A DNA stretch of 40,666 nucleotides, taken from NCBI GenBank assembly GCA_958429225.1, contig CAUAJB010000008.1, positions 1-40,666 of the forward strand. The letters run 5' to 3'. The position numbers and the translations under genes are program-made. The DNA comes from an uncultured Collinsella sp. GTDB lineage: Bacteria; Actinomycetota; Coriobacteriia; Coriobacteriales; Coriobacteriaceae. Shown here piece after piece: positions 15,202 through 26,157 of the stretch. Numbering within the stretch: the first letter of the stretch is position 1; each line of letters opens with the position of its first letter. The notes beneath the pieces are model-generated. The model saw only the letters and a list, made by a program, of their open reading frames with translations, was not told the DNA's origin and did no database searches.

Positions 15202-16479
15202 TTAGGCGCTGTACTTGTTTGCCTCGCCGAAGGTGCCGCCCTCGACAATCCAGCCGTCCTTCATGATGACGTCCATGTTGTCGGTGTTGAGCACGTGGAT
15301 GTCGGCGGCGACGTCACCGTTGACGACCAGCAGGTCGGCGCACTTGCCGGCCTCGATGGAACCGGTCTCGTCCTCGATGTGGCACATCTTGGCACCGTTG
15401 AGGGTGGCGCAGGTGATGGTCTCGACCGGAGTGAAGCCGATCTTGTCGACGAACTCGTACATCTCCTCGATGGAGCAAGTGCCGTACGGGGTGACGAAGG
15501 AGAAGGAGTCGGAGCCGATCGTCATGACGACGCCGCGCTTCTTGGCCTCGCGCAGGCAGTCGTAGTTGCGCTGCAGCTCCTTCTCGACCAGAGTGCCCTC
15601 GTACTTGTCGTGCAGCTCGGGAACGTAGACGGGCGGATAGGTGGCGTACCAGGTGGGCAGGAAGGCGATCGTCGGAGTGAAGAAGGTGCCCTGCTCGGCC
15701 ATGAGGTCCATGGTGCGCTCATCGATATCGAAGCCGTGAATCAGCTGCTCGCAGCCAAAGCGAACGGAATCGTAGGCAGCGGCGTGGTTGTTGTAGCAGT
15801 GGCTCCACACGGGGATGCCGACCATCTTTGCCTCTTCGACCACGGCCTGAATCTCCTCGGAGCAGTAGTGCTGGTCGCGGCCGGAGTCCCAGCGCCAGAT
15901 GCCGCCACCGGTAGCCCAGATCTTGATGGCATCGGGGTTCTCGCGCAGGCGACGGCGGACGGCCTTGCGCAGATCCCAAGGACCGTCGACCTGATCGCCC
16001 CAGGGGTGCGATTCCTTGTTGAGCTCCTGGCTGCAGTGGTGGGAGTCGCCGTGGCCGGCAACGCGGCAGAAGCCAAGGCCGGTGGCCAGAACGCGCGGGC
16101 CCTTGAAGACGCCCTTGTCGATGCAGTCGCGGATCTGGATACCAAAGCGGCCGATCTCGCAGACGGTGGTGAGGCCGTGGGTGAGGCAGTCGTAGGCCTG
16201 CTTCACGGCGACGGCCTGCTTCTCGAGGAGCGGCTGCATGACCCAATCGGTATCATCGTCGGTCAGGTTGCCCGAGAAGTGCAGGTGGGTGTCGATCAGG
16301 CCGGGAAGGACGGTCTTGCCGGCGGCGTCGATAACCTCAACGCCCTCGGGAAGGTCCTGCATAGCACCGGCGTACTCGATCTTGCCGTTGTCGTCGACGA
16401 GAACGAGGGAGTTCTCGACCGGCTCGGCACCGGTACCGTCGATGAGCTTGCCGCCAACGATTGCATACTTAGTGGACAT
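15202..16479 (-). CDS. Metal-dependent amidohydrolase, imidazolonepropionase-like
   Basis: The product is 425 residues from ATG at 16479 (GGAGG 4 nt upstream). It is a TIM-barrel amidohydrolase with a complete ligand set: HxH at H65/H67 (GLIDTHLHF), K186 (AIKIWATGGG, carboxylated lysine position), H227 (WSHCY), H248 (LIHGFDID) and D324 (IGSDSFSF). Flanking beta-sandwich strands are at both ends. Relatives hydrolyse cyclic amides, Xaa-Pro dipeptides or similar amide bonds in the cytoplasm. It follows an APC amino-acid permease by 131 bp on the same strand, so a probable route is uptake of an amino-acid derivative and its hydrolysis. The exact substrate is unknown. The family also contains hydantoinase-like and aryldialkylphosphatase-like members. 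Confidence 0.9.
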   Translation of the reverse strand: MSTKYAIVGGKLIDGTGAEPVENSLVLVDDNGKIEYAGAMQDLPEGVEVIDAAGKTVLPGLIDTHLHFSGNLTDDDTDWVMQPLLEKQAVAVKQAYDCLTHGLTTVCEIGRFGIQIRDCIDKGVFKGPRVLATGLGFCRVAGHGDSHHCSQELNKESHPWGDQVDGPWDLRKAVRRRLRENPDAIKIWATGGGIWRWDSGRDQHYCSEEIQAVVEEAKMVGIPVWSHCYNNHAAAYDSVRFGCEQLIHGFDIDERTMDLMAEQGTFFTPTIAFLPTWYATYPPVYVPELHDKYEGTLVEKELQRNYDCLREAKKRGVVMTIGSDSFSFVTPYGTCSIEEMYEFVDKIGFTPVETITCATLNGAKMCHIEDETGSIEAGKCADLLVVNGDVAADIHVLNTDNMDVIMKDGWIVEGGTFGEANKYSA

Positions 16480-16610
16480 GGTTCCTCCTTATGGATCCAT
16501 ATAGTGGGCGAGGCCGTGTTGGGTTAAGGCCTCACAAAGCTACCCAAGTGGCGCCGGGTTCGGTGCGCGGAAGAGAGGGGCCCGCGCACCTGATCCGCCC
16601 CGGCTCGGCG

Positions 16611-18062
16611 TTACTTTTTGCGGGAATTGGTGAAAGCCATGAGGGCCAGGCCAATAGCCAACCAGCCGATCACGATGCTCCACTCCACCATGTTGAGGGA
16701 GGCGGGAGAGAACGGAATCACAAGCAGGCCGATGATGATGGCGCAGGCAGCGATAGCGAGGGAGATGCCAAACTTGCCACCGGGCACCTCGTAGGGACGA
16801 GGCAGGTCGGGCTCGGTGAAGCGCATGCGCAGGCAAGCGAGGGCGACCATGCCGCAGGAGAAGATGAAGGCGAGAGCCGACACGTTGGTCAGAGGGATGA
16901 GCATGTTCTTGCCCAGGAACGGACCGACGACGGTGATGACGCCCAGAACGACGCAGGCGAGCTTGGGAGCGCCAGACTTGGGGTCGACCTCGGCGAACTG
17001 CTCGGGCAACTGGCCCTTGCGGCCCATGGCGAGCATGATGCGGCTCGTGGCGCCGTAGAAGGAGTTCATCGGGCCCATGGGTCCAAGCGTGGCGATGACG
17101 AGCATGGCCAGGTACAGAAGCATGTTGATGCCCTTGAGGCAGGCGAGCGCGGGAACCGGGCTCTTAACAAACTCGTGCCAGTCAAGGATAGTGCCGAACG
17201 AGTAAATGCAGACCATGTAGAAGCCGCCGGCGGCCAGCAGGGCCAGGGAGATGATCTTGCCGAACTTGTTCCAGTTAAGGCCCTCGGCTGCTTCCTCAGC
17301 CTGCTGAGGAATGGTGTCGAAGCCGGCGTAGAAGAACGGGGTCAGAACCAGGACCGACACGATGCCGGCAAACAGGCTGGTGCTCTCGGTAGCGGCCTTG
17401 CCGCCGCCAGCGCCGGTGACCTGGGAGAACACGGGCATGGCGTTGTCCGGCGAGCCGGTGAACAGCGAGACGCCCATGGCGAGCAGCATGCCGCAGAGCA
17501 GAGCCTTGGTCAGGAAGGCCTGGAGCTTGGCAGCCGAGCTGGCACCGCGGAAGTTAAGGAAGATGACATAGACTGCAAAGCCGAGCGCAATCAGCGTCGG
17601 GAACAGGTAAACGTCGGCCCCCAGGATGGTGTAGAGCTTGATGGCGCGCAGCCACTCAAGGCCGGGCAGGCTGCCGAACATCTCGGACACGAGGGTCGAA
17701 ATGGCGATGGCCTCCCACGGGCACAGGATGCCGTTGCCCAGGGCCAAAAGCCATCCGGTGATGTAGCTCAGCGTACGGCCAAAGCTACGATCGACATACT
17801 CGACGATGCCACCCGAAATGGGGATAGCAGCCGTGAGCTCACCGAAAACAGCTCCGACGGGCACGAGGAAGATTGCACCCAAGAGGAATGCGATCATAGC
17901 GGGAACGGGACCGCCGCCCACGACCATCCAGTCGCCGACCTGCAGAACCCAACCGGTACCGATGATGGCACCGAAGCCGATGGTGAAGAAGTTCCAGAGC
18001 GAGAGCGTTTTCTTCATGCCGCCGTTATCCTCGACTGCAACTTCTGCGTTCTTGTCCGCCAT
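16611..18062 (-). CDS. APC-superfamily amino acid permease
   Basis: The product is 483 residues from ATG at 18062, preceded by AGGAGGGG. About 12 membrane helices are predicted. The first helix carries FFTIGFGAIIGTGWVLQVGDW, with the GxG unwound substrate site of APC transporters. ELTAAIPISGGIVEYVDRSFG follows the second, the helix 2-3 loop motif of this superfamily. YEVPGGKFG near the end is also typical. It imports or exchanges an amino acid or amine across the cytoplasmic membrane. The amidohydrolase gene lies 131 bp downstream, so the two probably form one operon. A dyad (TGACGTC / GGCGTCA) directly before its ribosome binding site could serve control. Confidence 0.92.
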   Translation of the reverse strand: MADKNAEVAVEDNGGMKKTLSLWNFFTIGFGAIIGTGWVLQVGDWMVVGGGPVPAMIAFLLGAIFLVPVGAVFGELTAAIPISGGIVEYVDRSFGRTLSYITGWLLALGNGILCPWEAIAISTLVSEMFGSLPGLEWLRAIKLYTILGADVYLFPTLIALGFAVYVIFLNFRGASSAAKLQAFLTKALLCGMLLAMGVSLFTGSPDNAMPVFSQVTGAGGGKAATESTSLFAGIVSVLVLTPFFYAGFDTIPQQAEEAAEGLNWNKFGKIISLALLAAGGFYMVCIYSFGTILDWHEFVKSPVPALACLKGINMLLYLAMLVIATLGPMGPMNSFYGATSRIMLAMGRKGQLPEQFAEVDPKSGAPKLACVVLGVITVVGPFLGKNMLIPLTNVSALAFIFSCGMVALACLRMRFTEPDLPRPYEVPGGKFGISLAIAACAIIIGLLVIPFSPASLNMVEWSIVIGWLAIGLALMAFTNSRKK

Positions 18063-18417
18063 TGTTCCCCTCCTTTCCTTTTTGACGCCCCTTGACGTCA
18101 CCCCTTGCGCGGTCTGTTTTGCCGCGCGCTTTTATTTCGTGGCTTTAAGATACGGCCTTGGCACAGCAGCGCCGCTTGTAGCTCGACCGAAGGCAGAACT
18201 GCAAAACGAGCGGCGCCGTTTTTGGGACGAACGGCGGGAGACGTCATTCGTCTTGGACGCTTTCATCTTGTCTGCTTTTGAATACCTGTTGCCGTGACGC
18301 TTGGCGCGCGGCGTGGCAACGTTCATACCATTTGTCAGGCTTTTGGCGCACATGCCCATGTGTCGTGCATCTTTTTATGTAGGATAGACAAGTTACACAT
18401 GAGGCAAGGTGATTCGA
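18063..18417. other. Divergent intergenic region between permease and C39-like gene
   Basis: It holds the leaders of both genes. Features seen are a dyad TGACGTC-AAGG-GGCGTCA next to the permease ribosome binding site, a GC-rich stem around 18205-18235 and the palindrome CACATG-CC-CATGTG at 18349-18362. The last of these lies about 55 nt before the plus-strand gene and may be an operator. No small gene is supported. Confidence 0.5.
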
Positions 18418-19419
18418 ATGGCATACGGATACAATGACGGCGACCAACGGCCACAAAGCGTGCGCCTTGCCGGCCGCACCACGCCAACGCCCAGAAGCAC
18501 CTCCGACAACGACAACCCGCAGCGCCCCCAAGAGCAGCCCGGGGCTTCTTCGCGGCAACAAAGCCATACCGTGCAGCAGTCAGACCGTGTGAGTACGAGC
18601 ACGCGCCAACGCCAGACCGACACATCGCAGCCACGCCGCTACGATCGCCGTAAGACCGACTACTACGTCAAGCGCTCCTTTTCGCGACCTCAACGCGATC
18701 GCGGCAATTCCGCCCCTCACCCCGCGTCGCACACCACAAGCCACGCGCTTCCGGCCCGCCGCCTACGCCTTGCGCTTTGCTCCATTGCCGCCTGCCTCGT
18801 CTTTGTGTTTTTGGGATCCTGTATCTCCCACGGATCAGCCGGTCTTGAGCCCACTGCCGAGGACAAGCTGCTTAAAGCTCCCGTCGCGCCCGGTTACTCC
18901 TTTGCGTTCTCGACCCCACGCTCGCAATGGCAGGCCGGCGCCATGCCCCACATCTACCAAATTGACCCCGCATGGTCGGAGCTGCCCTATGCCGGTGGCA
19001 CTATTCGAGAAAACGCTTGCGGTCCCACTTGCCTCACCATGGTCTATATCTTTAAGACCGGCCACACCGATAAGACGCCGGTCGATGTATGCGCACTGGC
19101 CGAAGCCGGCAACTACGCCCCCACTGGTGCCACCGAGTGGTCGTTTATGACAGGCGGCGCGTGGCAGCTGGGGCTCAACGGAACACAGCTCTATAACGAT
19201 CGCGAATCGATTACCCAAGCACTTCGCTCGGGTGCGCCCGTCATCGCCGCAGTGCGCCCCGGTACGTTTACCAACGTAGGCCACTACATCGTGCTCTACG
19301 GCATCGACGACGCCAACCAGATTGGCGTCTACGACCCCAACTCGGCCAGCCGCAGCGCCCGCCGCTGGGGCGTCGTAGAGGTCCTCAACGAAGTCGAAGC
19401 CATGTGGGCCTACTACTAG
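18418..19419 (+). CDS. Membrane-anchored C39-like (papain-fold) peptidase family protein
   Basis: The product is 333 residues. ATG at 18418 is preferred over a GTG three codons earlier because AAGGTG lies 6 nt upstream. Residues 1-110 are hydrophilic and low-complexity (Gln, Arg, Ser, Pro), ending in basic stretches. One membrane helix lies at about 116-136. The C-terminal domain (175-333) fits Peptidase_C39_2: IYQIDPAWSELPY (possible oxyanion Gln182), NACGPTCLTMVY with C201, GHYIVLYG with H289, and VYDPN with D306. All three catalytic positions are present. The long N-terminal part is cytoplasmic and the domain should face outward. Substrate unknown; it might trim a peptide or the wall. It is the only plus-strand gene for a long stretch, with a repeat overlapping its stop codon. 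Confidence 0.85.
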   Translation: MAYGYNDGDQRPQSVRLAGRTTPTPRSTSDNDNPQRPQEQPGASSRQQSHTVQQSDRVSTSTRQRQTDTSQPRRYDRRKTDYYVKRSFSRPQRDRGNSAPHPASHTTSHALPARRLRLALCSIAACLVFVFLGSCISHGSAGLEPTAEDKLLKAPVAPGYSFAFSTPRSQWQAGAMPHIYQIDPAWSELPYAGGTIRENACGPTCLTMVYIFKTGHTDKTPVDVCALAEAGNYAPTGATEWSFMTGGAWQLGLNGTQLYNDRESITQALRSGAPVIAAVRPGTFTNVGHYIVLYGIDDANQIGVYDPNSASRSARRWGVVEVLNEVEAMWAYY

Positions 19420-19500
19420 TCATTGGGGACAGACTTAAATGAGTGGTCATTGGGGACGCTCTTGTTTGACCAGTCATTTAAGAACGTCCCCAATGACTAG
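19416..19500. repeat. REP-like inverted repeat overlapping the stop codon of the C39-like gene
   Basis: Perfect 15-bp outer arms CTAGTCATTGGGGAC (19416-19430) and its complement (19486-19500) enclose a further imperfect stem (ACTTAAATGAGTGGTCA against TGACCAGTCATTTAAG). TCATTGGGGAC occurs twice direct and once inverted. The TAG stop of the gene lies inside the left arm. Confidence 0.85.
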
Positions 19501-19508
19501 GTGAATAG

Positions 19509-19542
19509 CAAAAGCCCCGCAGTCGGAGCGGACTGCGGGGCT
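19509..19542 (-). terminator. Intrinsic terminator of carbamate kinase
   Basis: On the minus strand AGCCCCGCAGTC / GACTGCGGGGCT (12 bp, loop of 6) is followed by TTTTGC, about 65 nt beyond the stop codon at 19608. Confidence 0.85.
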
Positions 19543-19607
19543 CATGAAGAGAGGCTAGTTTGTGGGCGCTTTGCCTGGCGCCCACAAGAGAGTCAGCAGA
19601 GTAGAGA

Positions 19608-20570
19608 CTACTCGTGGATGCGGGTACCGGAGAGGCCGGCCATGGTCTCGGCGGCCTTGTCCAGAGCGCCGATGATGCAGGTACGACCCTTGCGGGAACG
19701 CGCGAACTTGATGGCAGCGCGGACCTTGGGCTCCATGGAACCCTTGCCGAACTGGCCCTCGTCGGCAAGGCGCTCGGCCTCGTCGGCGGTGATGTCCTCG
19801 AGCTCCTCCTGGTTGGGCTTGCCAAAGTTGATGGCGACATGCTCAACGGCGGTCAGCAGGAACAGAACGTCGGCGTCGCAGTCCTCGGCCAGCAGCTCGC
19901 CGCCCAGGTCCTTGTCGATGACGGCGGGAACGCCCTTGTAGCAGCCCTTGTTCTCGTAGTCGCGGACGACGGGGATGCCGCCGCCACCGCAGGCGATGAC
20001 GATGAACTCGTTGTCGAGCAGGTTGAGGATGGAGTCAGCCTCGACGATCTTCTTGGGATCGGGGGAAGCGACGACGCGACGCCAGCCGCGGCCGGAATCC
20101 TCGACGAAGACCTTGGAGGGATCCTCGGCCATGAACTCCTTGGCCTGCTCCTCGGTGTAGAAGGGTCCGATCGGCTTGGTCGGGTTCTTGAACGCGGGAT
20201 CATCCGGATCGCACTCGATCTGGGTGACGACGGTGGCGGCGTGCCAACGCTTATAGCGCTTGTGCATCTCGCGGCCGATGCCCTGCTGCAGGTGATAACC
20301 AATGTAGCCCTGGGACATGGCGCCGCACTCGGGCAGCGGCATCTCGGGGGTACCGATGGCATCGTGGGCAGCGGCGAAGGCGTTCTGGATCATGCCGACC
20401 TGCGGGCCGTTGCCGTGGGTGATGATGATCTCATTGCCCTGCTCGATGAGACCGAGGAGAGCGTGGGCGGTGTTGCTCACGGCCTCGATCTGCTCGACGG
20501 GGTTGTTGCCGAGGGCGTTGCCGCCAAGGGCGACGACAATACGATCGGGCTTGCCAAGAGGCTTAGACAT
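19608..20570 (-). CDS. arcC: Carbamate kinase
   Basis: The product is 320 residues from ATG at 20570 (AAAGGA upstream), the standard length. RIVVALGGNALG at the N-terminus and THGNGPQVG are the ATP/carbamate motifs of the amino-acid-kinase fold. CGGGGIPV, AVIDKDLGGELLA, LFLLTAVEHV and GSMEPKVRAAIKF are diagnostic for ArcC. The enzyme makes ATP and carbamate from carbamoyl phosphate, the last step of arginine deiminase, agmatine deiminase or purine-derived carbamoyl pathways. No arcA, arcB or other carbamoyl-phosphate source lies nearby; the gene has its own terminator and stands alone. The amidohydrolase/APC pair 1.5-3 kb away could feed it but this is speculation. Codon choice is strongly optimised, which suggests high expression. 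Confidence 0.95.
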   Translation of the reverse strand: MSKPLGKPDRIVVALGGNALGNNPVEQIEAVSNTAHALLGLIEQGNEIIITHGNGPQVGMIQNAFAAAHDAIGTPEMPLPECGAMSQGYIGYHLQQGIGREMHKRYKRWHAATVVTQIECDPDDPAFKNPTKPIGPFYTEEQAKEFMAEDPSKVFVEDSGRGWRRVVASPDPKKIVEADSILNLLDNEFIVIACGGGGIPVVRDYENKGCYKGVPAVIDKDLGGELLAEDCDADVLFLLTAVEHVAINFGKPNQEELEDITADEAERLADEGQFGKGSMEPKVRAAIKFARSRKGRTCIIGALDKAAETMAGLSGTRIHE

Positions 20571-21090
20571 TGCTGGAATCCTTTCTGTAAAAGGCCTACA
20601 ACCCATTAATAACCCGCGTCCGTGCGATACGCGAGTTTATTAAGGTTTATATTCTCTTTATCGCTCATTTTATTCATTTTGAAAATAGCGGAACGGTGAA
20701 CGGTCGTTTTTGTCCGCTCAGCGTACAGAACTCCAGCTCAGACATATCTACGTAATTTACGTGCGACTTTATTTAAATGAAGCGAGGATTATGTCGGATT
20801 ATGCAAACTACATCTCTGCTAAACACAAAACGGACAGCGCAATATCTTACTCGCGCTATACGAGATTCTATGCACTTATAAGTCGAGTATGCACCCCTGC
20901 AAAAACAAGGGGCTTTTCATCCAGCAAAAGGAATAAAGAAGCGCTCCGAAAAGGCGGCAACAACCACGCCCCCATCCATCCCCAAAGTGGCGCGAGGTTT
21001 CGCGGCAAAGCCGCGAAACAGCGAAAGGGACGGAATACCCGGCCAACTACGTCCTTCATCCGCCCACACAATCCAAGGACGTAGTCGTAG
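20571..21090. other. Intergenic region upstream of carbamate kinase with several hairpins, no gene recognised
   Basis: About 20620-20880 is AT-rich and probably holds the arcC promoter. A weak hairpin CCCCT/AGGGG with CTTTTC follows at 20894-20917. Then come a perfect 10-bp hairpin GTTTCGCGGC-AAA-GCCGCGAAAC at 20997-21019 and an 11-bp stem ACTACGTCCTT / AAGGACGTAGT at 21046-21085. A plus-strand open frame of 124 codons (20710-21084) has no credible ribosome binding site or composition and runs through the hairpins, so I do not call it. Confidence 0.55.
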
Positions 21091-21213
21091 CAGGATCTGA
21101 GGGCTGACCTTCGCGGACATTCCGCAGGACGAAGGAACCCCCGCCGCACGTAGTGCGCAGCGGGGGTTCCTTCATGTCCGAGGACGTCCGCGAAGGTCAG
21201 CCCTCAGATCCTG
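21091..21213. repeat. Perfect 28-bp inverted repeat with nested 14-bp stem, 3' of nifJ
   Basis: Outer arms 21091-21118 and 21186-21213 are perfect complements (start CAGGATCTGAGGGCTGACCT). Inside, GAAGGAACCCCCGC (21131-21144) pairs perfectly with 21160-21173, capped by GCAC-GTA-GTGC. It begins 12 nt after the nifJ stop codon and can serve as its terminator (inner stem followed by TTCGTCC). Its size exceeds what a terminator needs. Confidence 0.9.
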
Positions 21214-21224
21214 CGGTGGGAGAC

Positions 21225-24764
<3,540 letters not shown>

Positions 24765-25170
24765 ATACCCCTCTCCTCTCATATAGGTATACAGGCCCCG
24801 GCGATCGCCGGGATGTTGGCGTGATGGGATTTTCGCTGTTGCTTCCAATCATCTGGCAGGCAGGCTCAGCAGCAGGTACATGGCGTGGAGAGAAGGCATG
24901 CCGAGGCGAGGAGGGCTGCACGCGCTCCACAAGCCCAGCTACCCGTCTTGCACATGACCGAGCGCCGCAAAGGCCGCATGCCGGATGCTCCCGGGCACGC
25001 CCCGGCGATGGGAAGCGCCCGCAACGGAAATCCGCATGCGGGTTTATTGTACCCCGCCGTCAAGTGTAATTTCGGCAAATATAGGCGGGCGGTAAAGGTT
25101 TACCTTGGGTGACTGCCAAGGGCCAAAATGGCCCCTCCATCCCTGGGCGACCGGCTCTGGTGCGCCAAGG
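24765..25170. other. Long leader and upstream region of nifJ
   Basis: No gene is seen. A TACAAT near 25036-25041 (minus strand) is a possible -10, implying a leader of about 270 nt. The leader includes a perfect 16-bp palindrome CCCGGCGATCGCCGGG (24797-24812) 33 nt before the start, and GC-rich stretches able to fold. Upstream lies the candidate operator at 25091-25104. The plus strand 25126-25137 has GGCC-AAAA-TGGCC, part of a small hairpin. Confidence 0.45.
25091..25104. promoter_or_regulatory. Inverted repeat GGTAAA-GG-TTTACC, candidate operator upstream of nifJ
   Basis: Six-base arms with a 2-bp spacer lie about 50-60 bp upstream of the possible nifJ -10. It does not match the Rex or Fnr consensus. 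The regulator is unknown. Confidence 0.3.
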
Positions 25171-25173
25171 AGT

Positions 25174-25217
25174 GTCCCCAAGTGCCGGCAGAAAAGGAAC
25201 GTCCCCAGCTGCCGGCT
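25174..25217. repeat. Two tandem REP-like units abutting the FHA gene stop codon
   Basis: GTCCCCAAGTGCCGGCA (25174-25190) and GTCCCCAGCTGCCGGCT (25201-25217) repeat with a 27-nt period and end inside the stop codon (25216-25218) of the FHA gene. They resemble, but differ from, the GTCCCCAATGAC units at 19416-19500. Confidence 0.65.
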
Positions 25218-26154
25218 AGAGGGCACCGAAGAGGATGGCGTAGGTAGTGGATTCGCCGAGCTTGAGCTCGTCGCCGGGATTGAGTTGGGCGGAACGGCCG
25301 GACTCGACCTGAATGCAGACGCGCGTGGCCCCGTTTACCACCACGGTTCCGTTGGTGGACGACAAGTCCTCGACGTGCCAGATATTTTGAGCATCGCACC
25401 AGATATGGGCATGGCGGGCCGAGACATCGTCGCCGACGTCGGTAATATCGCCCTCACCAGTGGCCAGCGCGCCAATCTCAACACCCTGCTCACTCGGCTG
25501 AATCCAGCGCGGGGCGCTCACGACAAAACTGTTTTGCACGCGCAGCAAGCCCAAGGGGTGCGCCGGGGCGGGTTCGCGTTCGCCCGCAGCCAGCGACATG
25601 CCAAGCGAACGCGGCGTGGATGTGCCTCCGCCACAGGTCGCGTGTGCGTAGTCGATGGAATAGTTCACCGAGGACCGCACATCCGCCGAACAACCGACGG
25701 CGACAAACAGCACCAGCACGGCCTCGGCGCGCTCGGCGGGCATGAGTTCCGCCGCCTGGGACAGGCGATCGAGCGCGTTGCGATAGAGATTCGTGTCCTG
25801 GTGGCACTCTTCGAGCGCGCGTACCATCGGTTCACCTGCAGGACCGCACACCATATTGATCACAGCCGTGGAGTCCATGGGATTGCGCTGGCGCAGGGCC
25901 AGTTGCGACATAATACGCGCAGCCGAGGTACCGTATTCGGCAAAGTAGCGCTGCTGAAGCGTGCCGACCGGCGCGCGAACGATAAAGCGGGAAACCCAAG
26001 AGCGATCGGCGGCTCGGCTCTGCGGGCTGCGGCCGTCGGCGAGCGGACGGGACGAAAGCACCAAGCCGCACAGCTCGATATGGCTCAGATGCGCCGCGCG
26101 CTTAAAGATGTCAAACATGGCCCCGCATGGGGTGAGCTCAACTTGAGATGCCAT
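25216..26154 (-). CDS. FHA-domain protein, partner of the Ser/Thr kinase
   Basis: The product is 312 residues from ATG at 26154; GGAGG lies 9 nt upstream inside the end of the kinase gene, 3 nt separating stop and start. Residues 1-200 are helical with no family I can name. They include a Cys/Gly-containing middle part and no membrane helix. Residues about 220-310 form an FHA domain: VSARHAHIWC, then WHVEDLSSTNGTVVVNG, the phosphothreonine-binding loops with the conserved Ser-x-x-Asn-Gly turn. It should bind a phosphothreonine made by the kinase upstream, so it is a likely substrate or effector in the cytoplasm. The stop codon sits inside a tandem REP-like repeat. Confidence 0.88.
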   Translation of the reverse strand: MASQVELTPCGAMFDIFKRAAHLSHIELCGLVLSSRPLADGRSPQSRAADRSWVSRFIVRAPVGTLQQRYFAEYGTSAARIMSQLALRQRNPMDSTAVINMVCGPAGEPMVRALEECHQDTNLYRNALDRLSQAAELMPAERAEAVLVLFVAVGCSADVRSSVNYSIDYAHATCGGGTSTPRSLGMSLAAGEREPAPAHPLGLLRVQNSFVVSAPRWIQPSEQGVEIGALATGEGDITDVGDDVSARHAHIWCDAQNIWHVEDLSSTNGTVVVNGATRVCIQVESGRSAQLNPGDELKLGESTTYAILFGAL

Positions 26155-26157
26155 GAC

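Noticed and set aside
15055..18095. Two long plus-strand open frames opposite the amidohydrolase and the permease
   Set aside because: Same antisense effect of biased codons; no ribosome binding sites and no recognisable domains.
20710..21084. A 124-codon plus-strand frame upstream of carbamate kinase
   Set aside because: No ribosome binding site; it runs through perfect hairpins and has no coding-like composition.
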